64,000 bases of DNA from Pseudarthrobacter sp. NamB4 (GCF_005796185.1 NZ_VAHM01000016.1:29696-93695); one strand, 5' to 3'. Positions 20,247-29,473 are shown, numbered from the stretch's first letter. Numbers and translations: made by a program. Notes: generated by a model from the letters alone, not told the origin.

Positions 20247-21500
20247 GTGACTGAGATCCGCCAATCCTCACCGAGGCGCGGAACCAACCTGCCCCGGATG
20301 GGGGACTTCAACCTCACGGTGATCCTGGACGCCATCCGCAGGTCCTCCGGGGGACTGAGCCGGGTGGAGCTGGCACAGATCGTGGGCCTGTCGCCGCAAA
20401 CCATCTCCAACATCTCCCGCCGCCTCCTGGATCAGAACCTCATTGTGGAAGCCGGCAAGGAAGGCAGCGGCCCCGGCAAGCCCCGCACCATCCTGCGGCT
20501 CAATCCCGGCGGCGTCTTCGCCCTCGGCGTCCACCTCGACCCCGCCGTCACCACCTTCGTGGTCCTTGACCTGGTGGGGGCAGTGGTACGGCACTCCCGG
20601 ATCAAGACCCCCGGCGGCAATGACCCTTCTGCCGTCATCGCCACCATTGCCGACGAAATTGCCCAGCTGGTGGCGGATTCCGGCGTGGACCACGACAGGA
20701 TTTCAGGCCTGGGCCTCGCCGCGCCCGGCCCCATCGACCTGGACAACGGCACCGTGGTGGATCCGCCGCTGCTTCCTGGCTGGGACCGGGTGGAACTGCG
20801 CACCGCCCTTTCGGAGGCCACCGGATATTCGGTGCTGATGGACAAGGACGTCACCAGTGCAGCCGTCGCCGAGACATGGGCAGGCGGTGCCAGCGGCTCC
20901 GGCAGCTTCATCTTCATGTACATGGGCACCGGCATTGGCTGCGGGATCGTGCTCAATGACGAGGTGGTCCGGGGCACCTCAGGGAACGCCGGCGAGATCG
21001 GCCACGTCGTGGTGGACCCGGACGGCCCCCCATGCGACTGCGGCCTCCGCGGCTGTGTGAAAGCCACCTGCATCCCGCAGGTGTTGGTGGCGCAGGCGCA
21101 AGCTGCAGGCATTCTGGAAGGCTCGCGTGGAGGCAACAGCGGCGCGGAAATCCAGCAGAGTTTTTCCCGGCTGTGCGACCTCGCGGACGAGGGAAACGAA
21201 CAGGCGCTGGGCATCATCGACAAATCGGCGGTGCTCGTGGCGCGGGCAGCGTCCGTGGTCACCAATACCCTGGACGTGGAGCGGGTGGTGTTTGGCGGGC
21301 CGTTTTGGAGCCGCCTTGCCGGGCGCTACCTGGATAAAATTCCGGCGCTGCTGGACGCCCACAGCGACACCCGCCTCATCCATCCCATCGAGGTGGTGGG
21401 CACCGGGGTGGGGGATGACGTTGGCGCCATCGGGGCTGCCTCCCTGGTGCTGGAGCACACGCTGGCCCCGCGCGCCCAGCGGCTGCTTTTGGAAAGCTGA
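20247..21500 (+). CDS. ROK-family transcriptional regulator
   Basis: 417 residues: an N-terminal winged helix (about 25-85; S-R-V-E-L-A-Q-I-V-G-L-S-P-Q-T-I-S-N-I) and a ROK sugar-binding domain (about 95-400). The zinc motif C-D-C-G-L-R-G-C with a further Cys five residues on is intact, as is the G-T-G-I-G-C-G loop. ROK regulators sense sugars or sugar phosphates. It is followed within about 120 bases by a MalEFG-type importer on the same strand, which it probably controls. GTG start. Confidence 0.93.
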   Translation: MTEIRQSSPRRGTNLPRMGDFNLTVILDAIRRSSGGLSRVELAQIVGLSPQTISNISRRLLDQNLIVEAGKEGSGPGKPRTILRLNPGGVFALGVHLDPAVTTFVVLDLVGAVVRHSRIKTPGGNDPSAVIATIADEIAQLVADSGVDHDRISGLGLAAPGPIDLDNGTVVDPPLLPGWDRVELRTALSEATGYSVLMDKDVTSAAVAETWAGGASGSGSFIFMYMGTGIGCGIVLNDEVVRGTSGNAGEIGHVVVDPDGPPCDCGLRGCVKATCIPQVLVAQAQAAGILEGSRGGNSGAEIQQSFSRLCDLADEGNEQALGIIDKSAVLVARAASVVTNTLDVERVVFGGPFWSRLAGRYLDKIPALLDAHSDTRLIHPIEVVGTGVGDDVGAIGAASLVLEHTLAPRAQRLLLES

Positions 21501-21506
21501 ACTGCT

Positions 21507-21552
21507 GAAACGGCGTTTCCGGCTTGCTTGCCGAAGGCCGTCCATCTAGGCT
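21507..21552 (+). promoter_or_regulatory. Operator-like palindrome and promoter before the sugar importer
   Basis: GAAAC-GGC-GTTTC (21507-21519) is a perfect inverted repeat. TTGCTT at 21524-21529 and TAGGCT at 21547-21552 form a promoter with the ideal 17-base spacer. The palindrome abuts the -35 box, a position suited to a repressor, plausibly the ROK protein encoded just upstream. Confidence 0.55.
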
Positions 21553-21620
21553 TTGCGTATTGCCGCGGCTGGGGACCCGCTGACATAGGGGCGCCGCAGC
21601 CATTGACCGAATGGAGCACC

Positions 21621-22973
21621 ATGCGCTGCCGGGCCCTGAAGACCATGTCCCTGATCGCCGCGGCAGCGGTTGTCCTGACGGCGTGCAGCCCGGACGATCC
21701 CGGGGACGCTTCAAAAACCCTGAAAGTGGCGTACCAGAAAACGGACTCCTTCACTGCCCTGGACACCATGCTCCACGCGGCGAAACAGGAATTCGAGGCG
21801 GCAAACCAGGGCGTGAGCGTCGAACTGCAGCCCATCCAGGCCAACGATGACGACTACGGCACCAAGCTGGCCCTCGCCCTGCGCTCACCGTCCACCGCGC
21901 CCGACGTCTTTTACGAGGACACCTTCAAAGTCCGCTCCGACGTGGACGCCGGCTACCTCCTGAAGCTGGACAGCCACCTTCAGGGCTGGGAGGACTGGGA
22001 CAAGTTCGACGACGGCGCCAAGGCGGCAGGGCGGGCGGACGACGGCGGCACATACGCAGTGCCGCTGGGTACCGATACCCGGGCCATCTGGTACAACAAG
22101 AAAGTCTTCACGAACGCCGGGATCAGCGTCCCGTGGGAGCCGCGGAGCTGGCAGGACATCCTGGACGCGGCACGGAAGATCAAGGCCAATGACCCCGGAG
22201 TAGTGCCCTTTAACATGTACGCCGGCAAGGGCACCGGCGAGGGCACCGTCATGCAGGGCTTCTATGAGCTGTTGTATGGAACCGGCGCGGAGCTTTACGA
22301 CGAAGAAGCCGGGAAATGGGTGGTGGGCTCTGCCGGTTTCACCGACTCGCTGGCTTTCCTGAAGACACTCTATGACGAGCAGTTGGCGGTTTCTCCGGCC
22401 GAAGCCCTGGACGCCAACATTTGGAAAAAAGTGTTTGGCGAGTGGTTCCCGAATGCCAAGCTCGGAGCCACTGTGGAAGGTTCCTACGCGCCGTCGTTCT
22501 GGCAGGAAGGCGGAAGCTACGAATGGCCGGGCTACGAACAGGACATGGGCGTCGCCCCTTTCCCCACGCGTGACGGCCAGGATCCGGGTGCGGTGAGCAT
22601 GTCCGGCGGCTGGACACTGGCTCTCGGGGCAAGCACCAAGGACCCGGACCTCGCGTTCAGCTTCCTTACCACTGCATTGAACGAGAAGAACTCCCTGGCT
22701 TTCACCGTTGAGAGCTCGCAGATTGCGGTCCGGCAGGACGTCGCCGCTGACCCCGGCTACCTGGGCGGCCATCCCTTCGTCAAGGAAGTTTCCGAACTCG
22801 TGTCGGTAACGCGCTACCGTCCTGCAACATCCGACTATCCCCGGATTTCCGCTGCCGTCCAGGAAGCCACCGAGGCTGTCATCACCGGCAGCCGGTCACC
22901 GGAAGAGGCAGCGGCAGATTATGATGCCGCAGTCACGGAGATCGTCGGCAGCGACAAGACCATCCGGAAGTAG
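21621..22973 (+). CDS. Sugar ABC transporter substrate-binding lipoprotein (family 1)
   Basis: 450-residue extracellular solute-binding protein of the MalE/UgpB type. The signal peptide ends in lipobox V-L-T-A-C-S with the lipidated Cys at about residue 22. The mature protein has the two-lobe fold, with aromatic residues typical of oligosaccharide binders (G-Y-E-L-L-Y and similar). ATG at 21621 gives a proper signal sequence; the upstream ATG does not. It leads a three-gene unit with two permeases, the first starting 3 bases after its stop. The substrate is unknown but likely a di- or oligosaccharide. Confidence 0.92.
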   Translation: MRCRALKTMSLIAAAAVVLTACSPDDPGDASKTLKVAYQKTDSFTALDTMLHAAKQEFEAANQGVSVELQPIQANDDDYGTKLALALRSPSTAPDVFYEDTFKVRSDVDAGYLLKLDSHLQGWEDWDKFDDGAKAAGRADDGGTYAVPLGTDTRAIWYNKKVFTNAGISVPWEPRSWQDILDAARKIKANDPGVVPFNMYAGKGTGEGTVMQGFYELLYGTGAELYDEEAGKWVVGSAGFTDSLAFLKTLYDEQLAVSPAEALDANIWKKVFGEWFPNAKLGATVEGSYAPSFWQEGGSYEWPGYEQDMGVAPFPTRDGQDPGAVSMSGGWTLALGASTKDPDLAFSFLTTALNEKNSLAFTVESSQIAVRQDVAADPGYLGGHPFVKEVSELVSVTRYRPATSDYPRISAAVQEATEAVITGSRSPEEAAADYDAAVTEIVGSDKTIRK

Positions 22974-22976
22974 CCC

Positions 22977-23858
22977 GTGCCTGTTCCCGCGGCGGCAAGG
23001 CAACTGATTCGGTACCTGCCGGTCCTCCCCGCTGTCCTGCTCCTGCTCGTCTTCCTGGCCGGCCCGGTGTTCTGGGCCTTCAACGCCTCCTTCACCAATG
23101 CCGGCCTCACCGGCCGCAGCGCGCGCGACCCTTCCTGGGTAGGCCTGGACAACTACCAGCGGCTGCTGGCCGATCCGGTGTTCCCGCTCTCCCTCCTGCT
23201 CACCGTAATGTTCGTGGCAGGCTCCGCCGTGCTGGGCCAGAACCTGCTCGGGCTGGTCCTGGCCCTGCTGATGCGCCGGGCACGGCCGGCGGTGTCCGCC
23301 GTCGTCGGAACCACTGTGGTGGCCGCCTGGGTACTTCCGGAGATCGTGGCGGCCTTTGCCGCCTATGCCTACTTCAGCGGCGACGGCACCCTGAACCAGC
23401 TGCTGCGCGTCCTGGGACTCGGCGGGCAGGACTGGCTGTACGCCTTTCCCATGATGGCCATCATGCTTGCCAACGTGTGGAGGGGGACCGCGTTTTCCAT
23501 GCTCGTCTACCGGGCGGCACTGAACGACGTCCCGGCCGAGGTGACCGAAGCTGCCCAGATGGACGGGGCACACGGCTGGCAGCGGCTCGCCTTCATCACC
23601 CTGCCCATGATCCGGGGGAGCATCACCACCAACCTGATGCTGGTCACGCTGCAGACCCTTGCCGTGTTCACGCTCGTGTGGGTCATGACCGCCGGCGGAC
23701 CCGCCAACGCCAGCACCACGCTGCCGGTCCTCGCCTACCTTGAGGCGTTCAAGTTCGGAGACATTGGCTACGGGACGGCTGTGGCGTCGGTGCTCATCCT
23801 TATCGGCGCCGCCTTCGGACTGGTGTACATCCGGCTGCTGAAGGATTCCAGGTCATGA
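22977..23858 (+). CDS. Sugar ABC transporter permease (MalF type)
   Basis: 293-residue inner-membrane permease with six predicted helices and the EAA loop E-V-T-E-A-A-Q-M-D-G-A (about 200), which docks the ATPase. The N-terminal R-Y-L-P-V-L-P-A-V-L-L-L-L-V-F is the first helix. GTG start 3 bases after the binding-protein stop; the end overlaps the next permease by 4 bases. Confidence 0.93.
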   Translation: MPVPAAARQLIRYLPVLPAVLLLLVFLAGPVFWAFNASFTNAGLTGRSARDPSWVGLDNYQRLLADPVFPLSLLLTVMFVAGSAVLGQNLLGLVLALLMRRARPAVSAVVGTTVVAAWVLPEIVAAFAAYAYFSGDGTLNQLLRVLGLGGQDWLYAFPMMAIMLANVWRGTAFSMLVYRAALNDVPAEVTEAAQMDGAHGWQRLAFITLPMIRGSITTNLMLVTLQTLAVFTLVWVMTAGGPANASTTLPVLAYLEAFKFGDIGYGTAVASVLILIGAAFGLVYIRLLKDSRS

Positions 23859-24730
23859 CCGCCACCGCCAGGACAGCCCGTCCGCTTCCTGCCGGCACGG
23901 GCGCCACAGCCCGGCCCGGCAGGAGCAGCACGCCGGCCGACGCAGTGCTGCTGCTGATCGGCGCCTCCTTCCTGCTGCCCCTGCTGTGGCTCATCCTGGC
24001 TTCGCTGGACACCAGGGCCGGACATGAGCTCCAATTTCCTGCTGCGCCGGGCCTGGGCAACTTCGCCGCCATCGCAACTCCGGAACTGCTGCTCCGGCCG
24101 CTCTGGAACAGTGCGGTGCTCTCCGGGGGAACGGCCGCGGTGACCCTGGTGGCGGCAGTCCTCGCCGCCTACCCGCTGTCCCGGTACAGCTCACGGTTCA
24201 ACCGGCCGTTCATGTACACCATCCTCTTTGGCACCTGCCTGCCCATTACCGCCATCATGGTGCCGGTGTACGGGCTTTTCGTCCAGTTCGAGCTCCTGGA
24301 CTCGATGCCGGCCACCATCCTGTTCATGGCCACCACCGCCCTGCCCATGGCCATCTGGATGACCCGGAACTTCATGGACGGGGTGCCGGTGTCGCTGGAA
24401 GAGGCAGCCTGGGTGGACGGCGCGTCGCGGATGACCGCACTGCGCACCATTGTCCTGCCGCTGATGAAGCAGGGGCTGGGGGTGGTGTTCATCTTCGTGT
24501 TCATCCAGGCCTGGGGGAACTTCTTTGTCCCGTTCGTGCTGCTCCTGTCCGAGGCACGGCAGCCGGCAGCGGTGTCCATCTTCAGTTTCTTTGGACAGCA
24601 TGGCGCAGTGGCGTACGGCCAGCTGGCCGCATTCTCGATGGTGTATTCGCTGCCGGTGCTTGCTCTCTACGTCATTGTGGCCAGGGGTGGCGGCAGTTCC
24701 TTCGCCCTGTCCGGAGCGGTGCGCGGCTAG
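23855..24730 (+). CDS. Sugar ABC transporter permease (MalG type)
   Basis: 291-residue partner permease with the EAA loop S-L-E-E-A-A-W-V-D-G-A (about 183) and six helices. It starts inside the stop of the MalF-type gene (ATGA). No ATP-binding subunit follows: the next gene is convergent. The importer must therefore borrow an ATPase from elsewhere, as actinobacterial CUT1 importers do with a shared MsiK-type protein. Confidence 0.93.
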   Translation: MTATARTARPLPAGTGATARPGRSSTPADAVLLLIGASFLLPLLWLILASLDTRAGHELQFPAAPGLGNFAAIATPELLLRPLWNSAVLSGGTAAVTLVAAVLAAYPLSRYSSRFNRPFMYTILFGTCLPITAIMVPVYGLFVQFELLDSMPATILFMATTALPMAIWMTRNFMDGVPVSLEEAAWVDGASRMTALRTIVLPLMKQGLGVVFIFVFIQAWGNFFVPFVLLLSEARQPAAVSIFSFFGQHGAVAYGQLAAFSMVYSLPVLALYVIVARGGGSSFALSGAVRG

Positions 24731-24930
24731 TCGATGTCCTCGACCACCACACCGAAGGGGAGGCTGTCATCGAGGTGGGCCTGGTGGCCGGTGGATCCGG
24801 GGTTGTACGTAACCCGGACACCGTGCAGCTTGTCCGCGGCCGATTGCTGCAGGACAGGCTTCACAGTGCTGATGAACATCTCGCTTTTGTCGGCGAGAAA
24901 CTCCTTGTAACTGGCTGGAAGCTCGCTCAT
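24727..24930 (-). CDS. Small conserved hypothetical protein
   Basis: 67 residues from the ATG giving M-S-E-L-P-A-S-Y-K-E-F-L, soluble, with an acidic C-terminus (V-V-V-E-D-I-D). A longer start at 24975 is possible. Its stop overlaps the stop of the convergent permease gene by a few bases. I recognise no domain; its clean codon use and its helix-strand character suggest it is real. Confidence 0.6.
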   Translation of the reverse strand: MSELPASYKEFLADKSEMFISTVKPVLQQSAADKLHGVRVTYNPGSTGHQAHLDDSLPFGVVVEDID

Positions 24931-25083
24931 GGCAAAAGGATAGACCTCGCGCCCCTTCATGGGGAGGGGTCCCATTGACTGGGGCAGGACCCGGGAGCCG
25001 GATCGGAAGGGCGAGTGCGGCGAAGAATATTCTGCCGGGCTCCAAGACAGGGCGTAAGACTGCGTCTTAATTCGGGAAGCAAC

Positions 25084-25112
25084 TTGAATGCTCTCACCGG
25101 CGCTCCTAGAGT
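25084..25112 (+). promoter_or_regulatory. Putative metF promoter
   Basis: TTGAAT at 25084-25089, a 17-base spacer and TAGAGT at 25107-25112. The transcript would start near 25119, giving a 5' leader of about 216 bases before metF. Confidence 0.5.
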
Positions 25113-25121
25113 CTTATACAA

Positions 25122-25135
25122 GTTACCGCGGTAAC
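25122..25135. promoter_or_regulatory. 14-bp palindrome at the metF transcription start
   Basis: GTTACCGCGGTAAC is a perfect palindrome lying just downstream of the predicted start site. Its symmetry and placement fit an operator for a dimeric repressor; the family is not identifiable. It does not resemble the MetJ or McbR consensus as I know them. Confidence 0.5.
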
Positions 25136-25136
25136 G

Positions 25137-25189
25137 TGTCAGCGACCCTCCGGATTGGAGGGTGTGGGTGCCCCCATGTGGGCCTGACA
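25137..25189 (+). ncRNA. Structured metF-metE leader RNA (three-way junction)
   Basis: TGTCAG (25137-25142) pairs with CTGACA (25184-25189) and encloses two hairpins: ACCCTCC/GGAGGGT at 25145-25163 and GCCC/GGGC at 25170-25183. Two further hairpins follow at 25201-25213 and at 25286-25303 (GCCGTCG-CCTT-CGACGGC), the last about 30 bases before the metF start. I cannot match it to a SAM, SAH, cobalamin or THF riboswitch: the SAM-I/IV core GGCAACC is absent. The pairing is visible; the regulatory role is inferred. Confidence 0.5.
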
Positions 25190-25334
25190 TTTGCTCACGG
25201 GGAACTTCGTTCCAGGCGTAACAGTCGCGGCTGCGTCCTGTGGAGTTTCCCTGTGTGTTCCCTAAACTCAAATTCATTGCCGGCAGCCGTCGCCTTCGAC
25301 GGCCAGCCACAATGGCCCAAAGCCAAGGACGCAA

Positions 25335-26297
25335 ATGTCACCACCAAGCCTTATTGACACCCATCCCAACCTCTCCGACACCGCTCCCGTCGCCCTCTCC
25401 TACGAGCTGTTCCCGCCGCGCTCCCCGGCGGCGGCAGAAACCCTTTGGACCACCATCAGGGAGCTGGAAACCACCGAGCCGGACTACGTCTCGGTCACCT
25501 ATGGTGCCAGCGGTTCAAACCGGGACACCGCCGTCGAACTCATCAACCGACTGCTGCTGGAAACCACCCTCCGGCCGCTGGCCCACCTGACCTGCGTGGG
25601 AAACACGCCTCAGGAACTGGCGGGAATCATCGGTGAACTTCTGGACACCGGGGTGCGCGGTATCCTGGCGCTGCGCGGAGACCTTCCCAAGGATGGCGGA
25701 GAACCTGCCCCCGGGGCACTGCGCTACGCGCAGGACCTGATTGAACTCGTCCGCCGGGTAGAGCAGCGCCGTTCGGCCCTCCTCTGTGCCGGAAAGATTG
25801 CAGTGGGTGTGGCAGCCTATCCCACGCGTCATCCCGAATCGCCCAGCGAGGAGCACGACGTCGAGGTGCTGCTGGCCAAGCAGCGTTCCGGCGCCGATTT
25901 CGCCATCACCCAGGTGTTCTTCCGCGCTGAACAGTATGCGGATCTGCTGACCCGGGCACGCCGGGCCGGCGTCACCATCCCGATCATTCCCGGTGTCATG
26001 CCGCTCACCAGCCTTCGCCGCCTGAAGCGGCTGGGCGAACTCGCAGGTGTGGAACCGGCTCCGGAACTGATCGAACGGCTCGCGGCCGCGGACAGCGATC
26101 TGGACCGGCTCCACATCGGCGTCAACGCCACGGTGGACCTGGCCAACGCCGCCCTCGAGGCGGGGGCGCCGGGCATCCATCTCTACACCTTCAATGAACA
26201 CCAGAGCGCCCTCGAGGTGCTGGACAAGCTGGCCCTCCCGCGTCGCACCCATTCCAGCAGCGGCCGGAATATCGCGGCCCGCCAACTTGCCGGCTGA
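25335..26297 (+). CDS. metF: Methylenetetrahydrofolate reductase
   Basis: Reduces 5,10-methylene-THF to 5-methyl-THF, the methyl donor for methionine. 320 residues with an FAD-binding TIM barrel: S-Y-E-L-F-P-P-R near the start, V-T-Y-G-A-S-G-S, L-A-L-R-G-D-L-P (flavin/folate loop) and F-A-I-T-Q-V-F-F. AAGGA sits five bases before the ATG. metE follows 64 bases later, so the folate methyl donor and its user are co-expressed behind the shared leader. Confidence 0.96.
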   Translation: MSPPSLIDTHPNLSDTAPVALSYELFPPRSPAAAETLWTTIRELETTEPDYVSVTYGASGSNRDTAVELINRLLLETTLRPLAHLTCVGNTPQELAGIIGELLDTGVRGILALRGDLPKDGGEPAPGALRYAQDLIELVRRVEQRRSALLCAGKIAVGVAAYPTRHPESPSEEHDVEVLLAKQRSGADFAITQVFFRAEQYADLLTRARRAGVTIPIIPGVMPLTSLRRLKRLGELAGVEPAPELIERLAAADSDLDRLHIGVNATVDLANAALEAGAPGIHLYTFNEHQSALEVLDKLALPRRTHSSSGRNIAARQLAG

Positions 26298-26361
26298 GCA
26301 TCGCCTCAGCCGAACCTTCAACAGACCATTCATACAAGCTCCAACCTTCCGGGAGACCTCC

Positions 26362-28704
26362 ATGCCTGAACTGACCGCGCCCAAAAACACCCCCTTCCCC
26401 TCCGCCTCACTGCTGGGCTACCCCCGCATCGGCCGCCGCCGCGAACTCAAGAAGGCCGTTGAAGCCTACTGGGCCGGCAAGATTGACGCCGCTGCCCTGG
26501 ACGCCGCCGCCAAGGCCATCCAGCTGACCACCGCCAGGCGCCTGCAGGAGCTCGGGCTGACCGAAGCCGCCGCCGTTCCCGGCACGTTTTCCTACTACGA
26601 CCAGGTCCTGGACACCACGGCCCTCCTCGGCGCGGTCCCGGCCCGCTTCGGTGAGCTCCTGAACGCTGAGGGACAGCTGGACATCGACGGCTACTTCACC
26701 CTTGCCCGCGGCAACAAGGAACAACAACCGCTGGAAATGACCAAGTGGTTCGACACCAACTACCACTACCTGGTGCCGGAAATCGGTCCGGAGACCGCAT
26801 TCACGCTCGCCTCCACCGCAAAGGTGGACGAGTTTGCCTTCGCTCTCGCCAACGGCATCGAGACCCGCCCGTACATAGTTGGACCGGTCACCTACCTGCT
26901 GCTCTCCAAGGCTTCCGACGACGCCCCGGCCGGCTTCGCACCGCTGTCCCGCCTCGAAGACATCCTGCCTGTCTACGTCGAGCTGCTCAATAAGTTTGCA
27001 GCCGCCGGCGCGAGCTGGGTCCAGCTTGACGAGCCTGCCCTCGTGGTGGACCAGGAAACACCGGCCGCGGAAATCGAGGCAGCCGTGGCACGCGCCTACG
27101 AAGTCCTCACCGGCGCAGCCAACCGCCCTCAGATCCTCGTCTCCACCCCCTACGGGTCCCTCGACAACCAGCTCGGCACCCTAGGCGCCACCAACATCGA
27201 TGCCCTGCACATCGACGTCTTCAAGGGCGCCGTTCCTTCCGCTGCCGCACTTGCCGGCCTGGGCAACAAAACCCTGGTGGCCGGCGTCGTGGACGGCCAC
27301 AACATCTGGCGCAACGATCTCGCCGCGTCTGCCGCAAAGCTGGAAGCCTTGAAGGCTGCCGCCGGCAAGGTCACCGTCTCCACCTCCACCTCCACCCAGC
27401 ACGTGCCGCACGATGTTGCCGAGGAAACCCAGCTCTCCGAGCAGCTCCGCAGCTGGCTCGCGTTCTCGGACCAGAAGGCCGTGGAGGTCAAGACCCTCGC
27501 CTCTTACCTGGCCGATCCCGCTTCCGCCAAGGGGGCCATCGACGAGGCAACCGCAGTCATCGCCTCCCGCGCCGGCGCCGAAGGCGTCCGCCGCGCTGAG
27601 GTACGGGCCCGCACCGAAGCGTTGACGGCGGCGGACTTCAGCCGCTCCGAGTACTCCGTCCGCGAAGCAGCCCAGGAAGCGGCGCTCCACCTGCCGCCGC
27701 TGCCCACCACCACCATCGGCTCGTTCCCGCAGACCTCCGAGATCCGCTCCGCCCGGGCCCGCAACACCAAGGGCGAGCTGAGCGATAAGCAGTACCGGCA
27801 GCTGATGAAGGACGAGATCAAGCGCGTCGTGGACCTGCAGGAAGAGCTCGGTTACGACGTCCTGGTGCACGGCGAGCCCGAGCGCAACGACATGGTGCAG
27901 TACTTCGCCGAGAACCTCGAAGGCTTCGACGTGACCGTCCACGGCTGGGTCCAGTCTTACGGTTCGCGCTGCACCCGCCCGTCCATTCTCTGGGGCGACG
28001 TCACCCGCAGCGCTCCGATCACCGTCGAGTGGGCCCAGTACGCGCAGTCACTCACCAGCAAGCCCATGAAGGGAATGCTCACCGGCCCGGTGACCATCCT
28101 GGCGTGGTCCTTCGTCCGCGACGACCAGCCCCTCGCCGAGACCGCCAACCAGGTTGGCCTGGCATTGCGCGACGAGATCGCCGACCTGGAGGCAGCCGGC
28201 ATCAAGGTAATCCAGGTGGACGAGCCTGCACTCCGCGAACTCCTCCCGCTGCGCAAGGCTGACCACGCGGACTACCTGAAGTGGTCCGTGGACTCCTTCC
28301 GCCTGGCCACCGCCGGCGCTGCGGACGCCACCCAGATCCACACCCACCTCTGCTACTCCGAGTTCGGCGTGATCATCGACGCGATTGACGGGCTGGACGC
28401 GGATGTCACTTCCATTGAGGCCGCCCGCTCCCGCATGGAGGTGGTCCACGACCTGGAGTCCCACGGCTTCGGCCGCGGCGTTGGCCCGGGCGTCTACGAC
28501 ATCCACTCGCCGCGCGTTCCCGGCGAGCAGGAAGTCACCGAGCTGCTGGCAACCGCCGTCAAGCACGTCCCGTCCCGCCAGCTCTGGGTGAACCCGGACT
28601 GCGGCCTGAAGACCCGCGGCTACGCAGAGACCGAAGAATCCCTGCGGAACCTGGTCAAGGCAACCCAGACGGTGCGCGCGAACCTGCTGGCAGCAGCCAA
28701 GTAA
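26362..28704 (+). CDS. metE: Cobalamin-independent methionine synthase
   Basis: Transfers the methyl group of 5-methyl-THF-triglutamate to homocysteine; zinc enzyme of two barrels, 780 residues. The N-terminal barrel starts L-G-Y-P-R-I-G-R-R-R-E-L-K-K. The C-terminal catalytic barrel has T-T-T-I-G-S-F-P-Q-T, V-H-G-E-P-E-R-N-D-M-V and I-H-T-H-L-C-Y-S, with zinc ligands His and Cys there and a last Cys in N-P-D-C-G-L-K-T-R. The frame is open upstream, but GGGAG precedes this ATG and it matches family starts. Confidence 0.97.
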   Translation: MPELTAPKNTPFPSASLLGYPRIGRRRELKKAVEAYWAGKIDAAALDAAAKAIQLTTARRLQELGLTEAAAVPGTFSYYDQVLDTTALLGAVPARFGELLNAEGQLDIDGYFTLARGNKEQQPLEMTKWFDTNYHYLVPEIGPETAFTLASTAKVDEFAFALANGIETRPYIVGPVTYLLLSKASDDAPAGFAPLSRLEDILPVYVELLNKFAAAGASWVQLDEPALVVDQETPAAEIEAAVARAYEVLTGAANRPQILVSTPYGSLDNQLGTLGATNIDALHIDVFKGAVPSAAALAGLGNKTLVAGVVDGHNIWRNDLAASAAKLEALKAAAGKVTVSTSTSTQHVPHDVAEETQLSEQLRSWLAFSDQKAVEVKTLASYLADPASAKGAIDEATAVIASRAGAEGVRRAEVRARTEALTAADFSRSEYSVREAAQEAALHLPPLPTTTIGSFPQTSEIRSARARNTKGELSDKQYRQLMKDEIKRVVDLQEELGYDVLVHGEPERNDMVQYFAENLEGFDVTVHGWVQSYGSRCTRPSILWGDVTRSAPITVEWAQYAQSLTSKPMKGMLTGPVTILAWSFVRDDQPLAETANQVGLALRDEIADLEAAGIKVIQVDEPALRELLPLRKADHADYLKWSVDSFRLATAGAADATQIHTHLCYSEFGVIIDAIDGLDADVTSIEAARSRMEVVHDLESHGFGRGVGPGVYDIHSPRVPGEQEVTELLATAVKHVPSRQLWVNPDCGLKTRGYAETEESLRNLVKATQTVRANLLAAAK

Positions 28705-28720
28705 ACGCAGCTAAAAACGC

Positions 28721-28751
28721 GGCGGCCGGTCACTTCAGGTGACCGGCCGCC
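28721..28751. terminator. Terminator between metE and the convergent DUF2004 gene
   Basis: A perfect 13-bp GC-rich stem (GGCGGCCGGTCAC and complement) with a 5-base loop, 16 bases after the metE stop and 21 bases from the opposing gene's stop. Likely works in both directions. Confidence 0.8.
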
Positions 28752-28772
28752 GTCCGCCGTTAAGCAATCAGC

Positions 28773-29279
28773 TCAGGATTCCCAAAGAATCTCGTCGTCC
28801 ACCACGCCGTCCTCGTCCGCGGAGGCCACAAGAACCTCATCGGTAAAGTGCTGGCCGAGGGTGAAGTCCATCACGAAGTAGCGCTCGGGCTGGCCCGGGT
28901 AAATCCCTACGTGTCCCAGTTTCAGGGCCTTAAGGAACACGTCCTTGGTGAGCTGGCTGCGGTCCTCCACACCGAAGACCTTGTGCAGGTGCTCATCCTT
29001 AAGGGCGTTGCAGTGGAAGTGCAGGTATTCCTGCGGGGTTGTGCCTTCCTGGTCGAGCTCCTCGGCAATCATGTCGCGGACCTCGTCCACCAGTTCCGGC
29101 AGGAACCGCAGGCGGTAGTCCACCTTGCGCAGCGCGGCTTCATCGAAATGGTCGTGGGCGGTGACGTTCAGGTCGAGTTCCAGCGGGTGGCCGCGCAGCT
29201 CATGCTTGACGGCGATGAAGTGATCCCTGCCGTGATTGAGGTCGATCTCTCCAAAGTACTGGCTCGCTACCTTGCTCAT
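28773..29279 (-). CDS. DUF2004 domain protein
   Basis: 168 residues from the ATG giving M-S-K-V-A-S-Q-Y-F-G-E-I; the frame allows a longer start (ATG at 29291 or 29390), but the extra residues look like intergenic sequence. Content such as V-D-Y-R-L-R-F-L-P-E-L-V-D and the C-terminal Y-F-V-M-D-F-T-L-G fits DUF2004, an uncharacterised soluble family found in Micrococcaceae. It is the last core-like gene before the accessory island; sequence beyond its start changes in composition. Confidence 0.75.
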   Translation of the reverse strand: MSKVASQYFGEIDLNHGRDHFIAVKHELRGHPLELDLNVTAHDHFDEAALRKVDYRLRFLPELVDEVRDMIAEELDQEGTTPQEYLHFHCNALKDEHLHKVFGVEDRSQLTKDVFLKALKLGHVGIYPGQPERYFVMDFTLGQHFTDEVLVASADEDGVVDDEILWES

Positions 29280-29473
29280 AACTTCAAACATAGACCTGTA
29301 CTGCAGTGCATTCCAGCCGCCAGAGCCTTTTCTGGGCCATCGTGCCTGGCTATACGCCGCTGATGAACCGCTCGATAAGGTGATGGCCAATGTTTTTCAC
29401 GCGAACAGTGCAGGCTCCTGTCGTCTTAGCCCGCTGGCTCCTGATTGTTTTCAAGTAGTGACGGAGAGTGATA

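Noticed and set aside
25090..25335. SAM or cobalamin riboswitch before metF
   Set aside because: The GGCAACC and GGTGCCA core pairs of SAM-I/IV and the B12-box are absent; the leader is reported as structured but unassigned.
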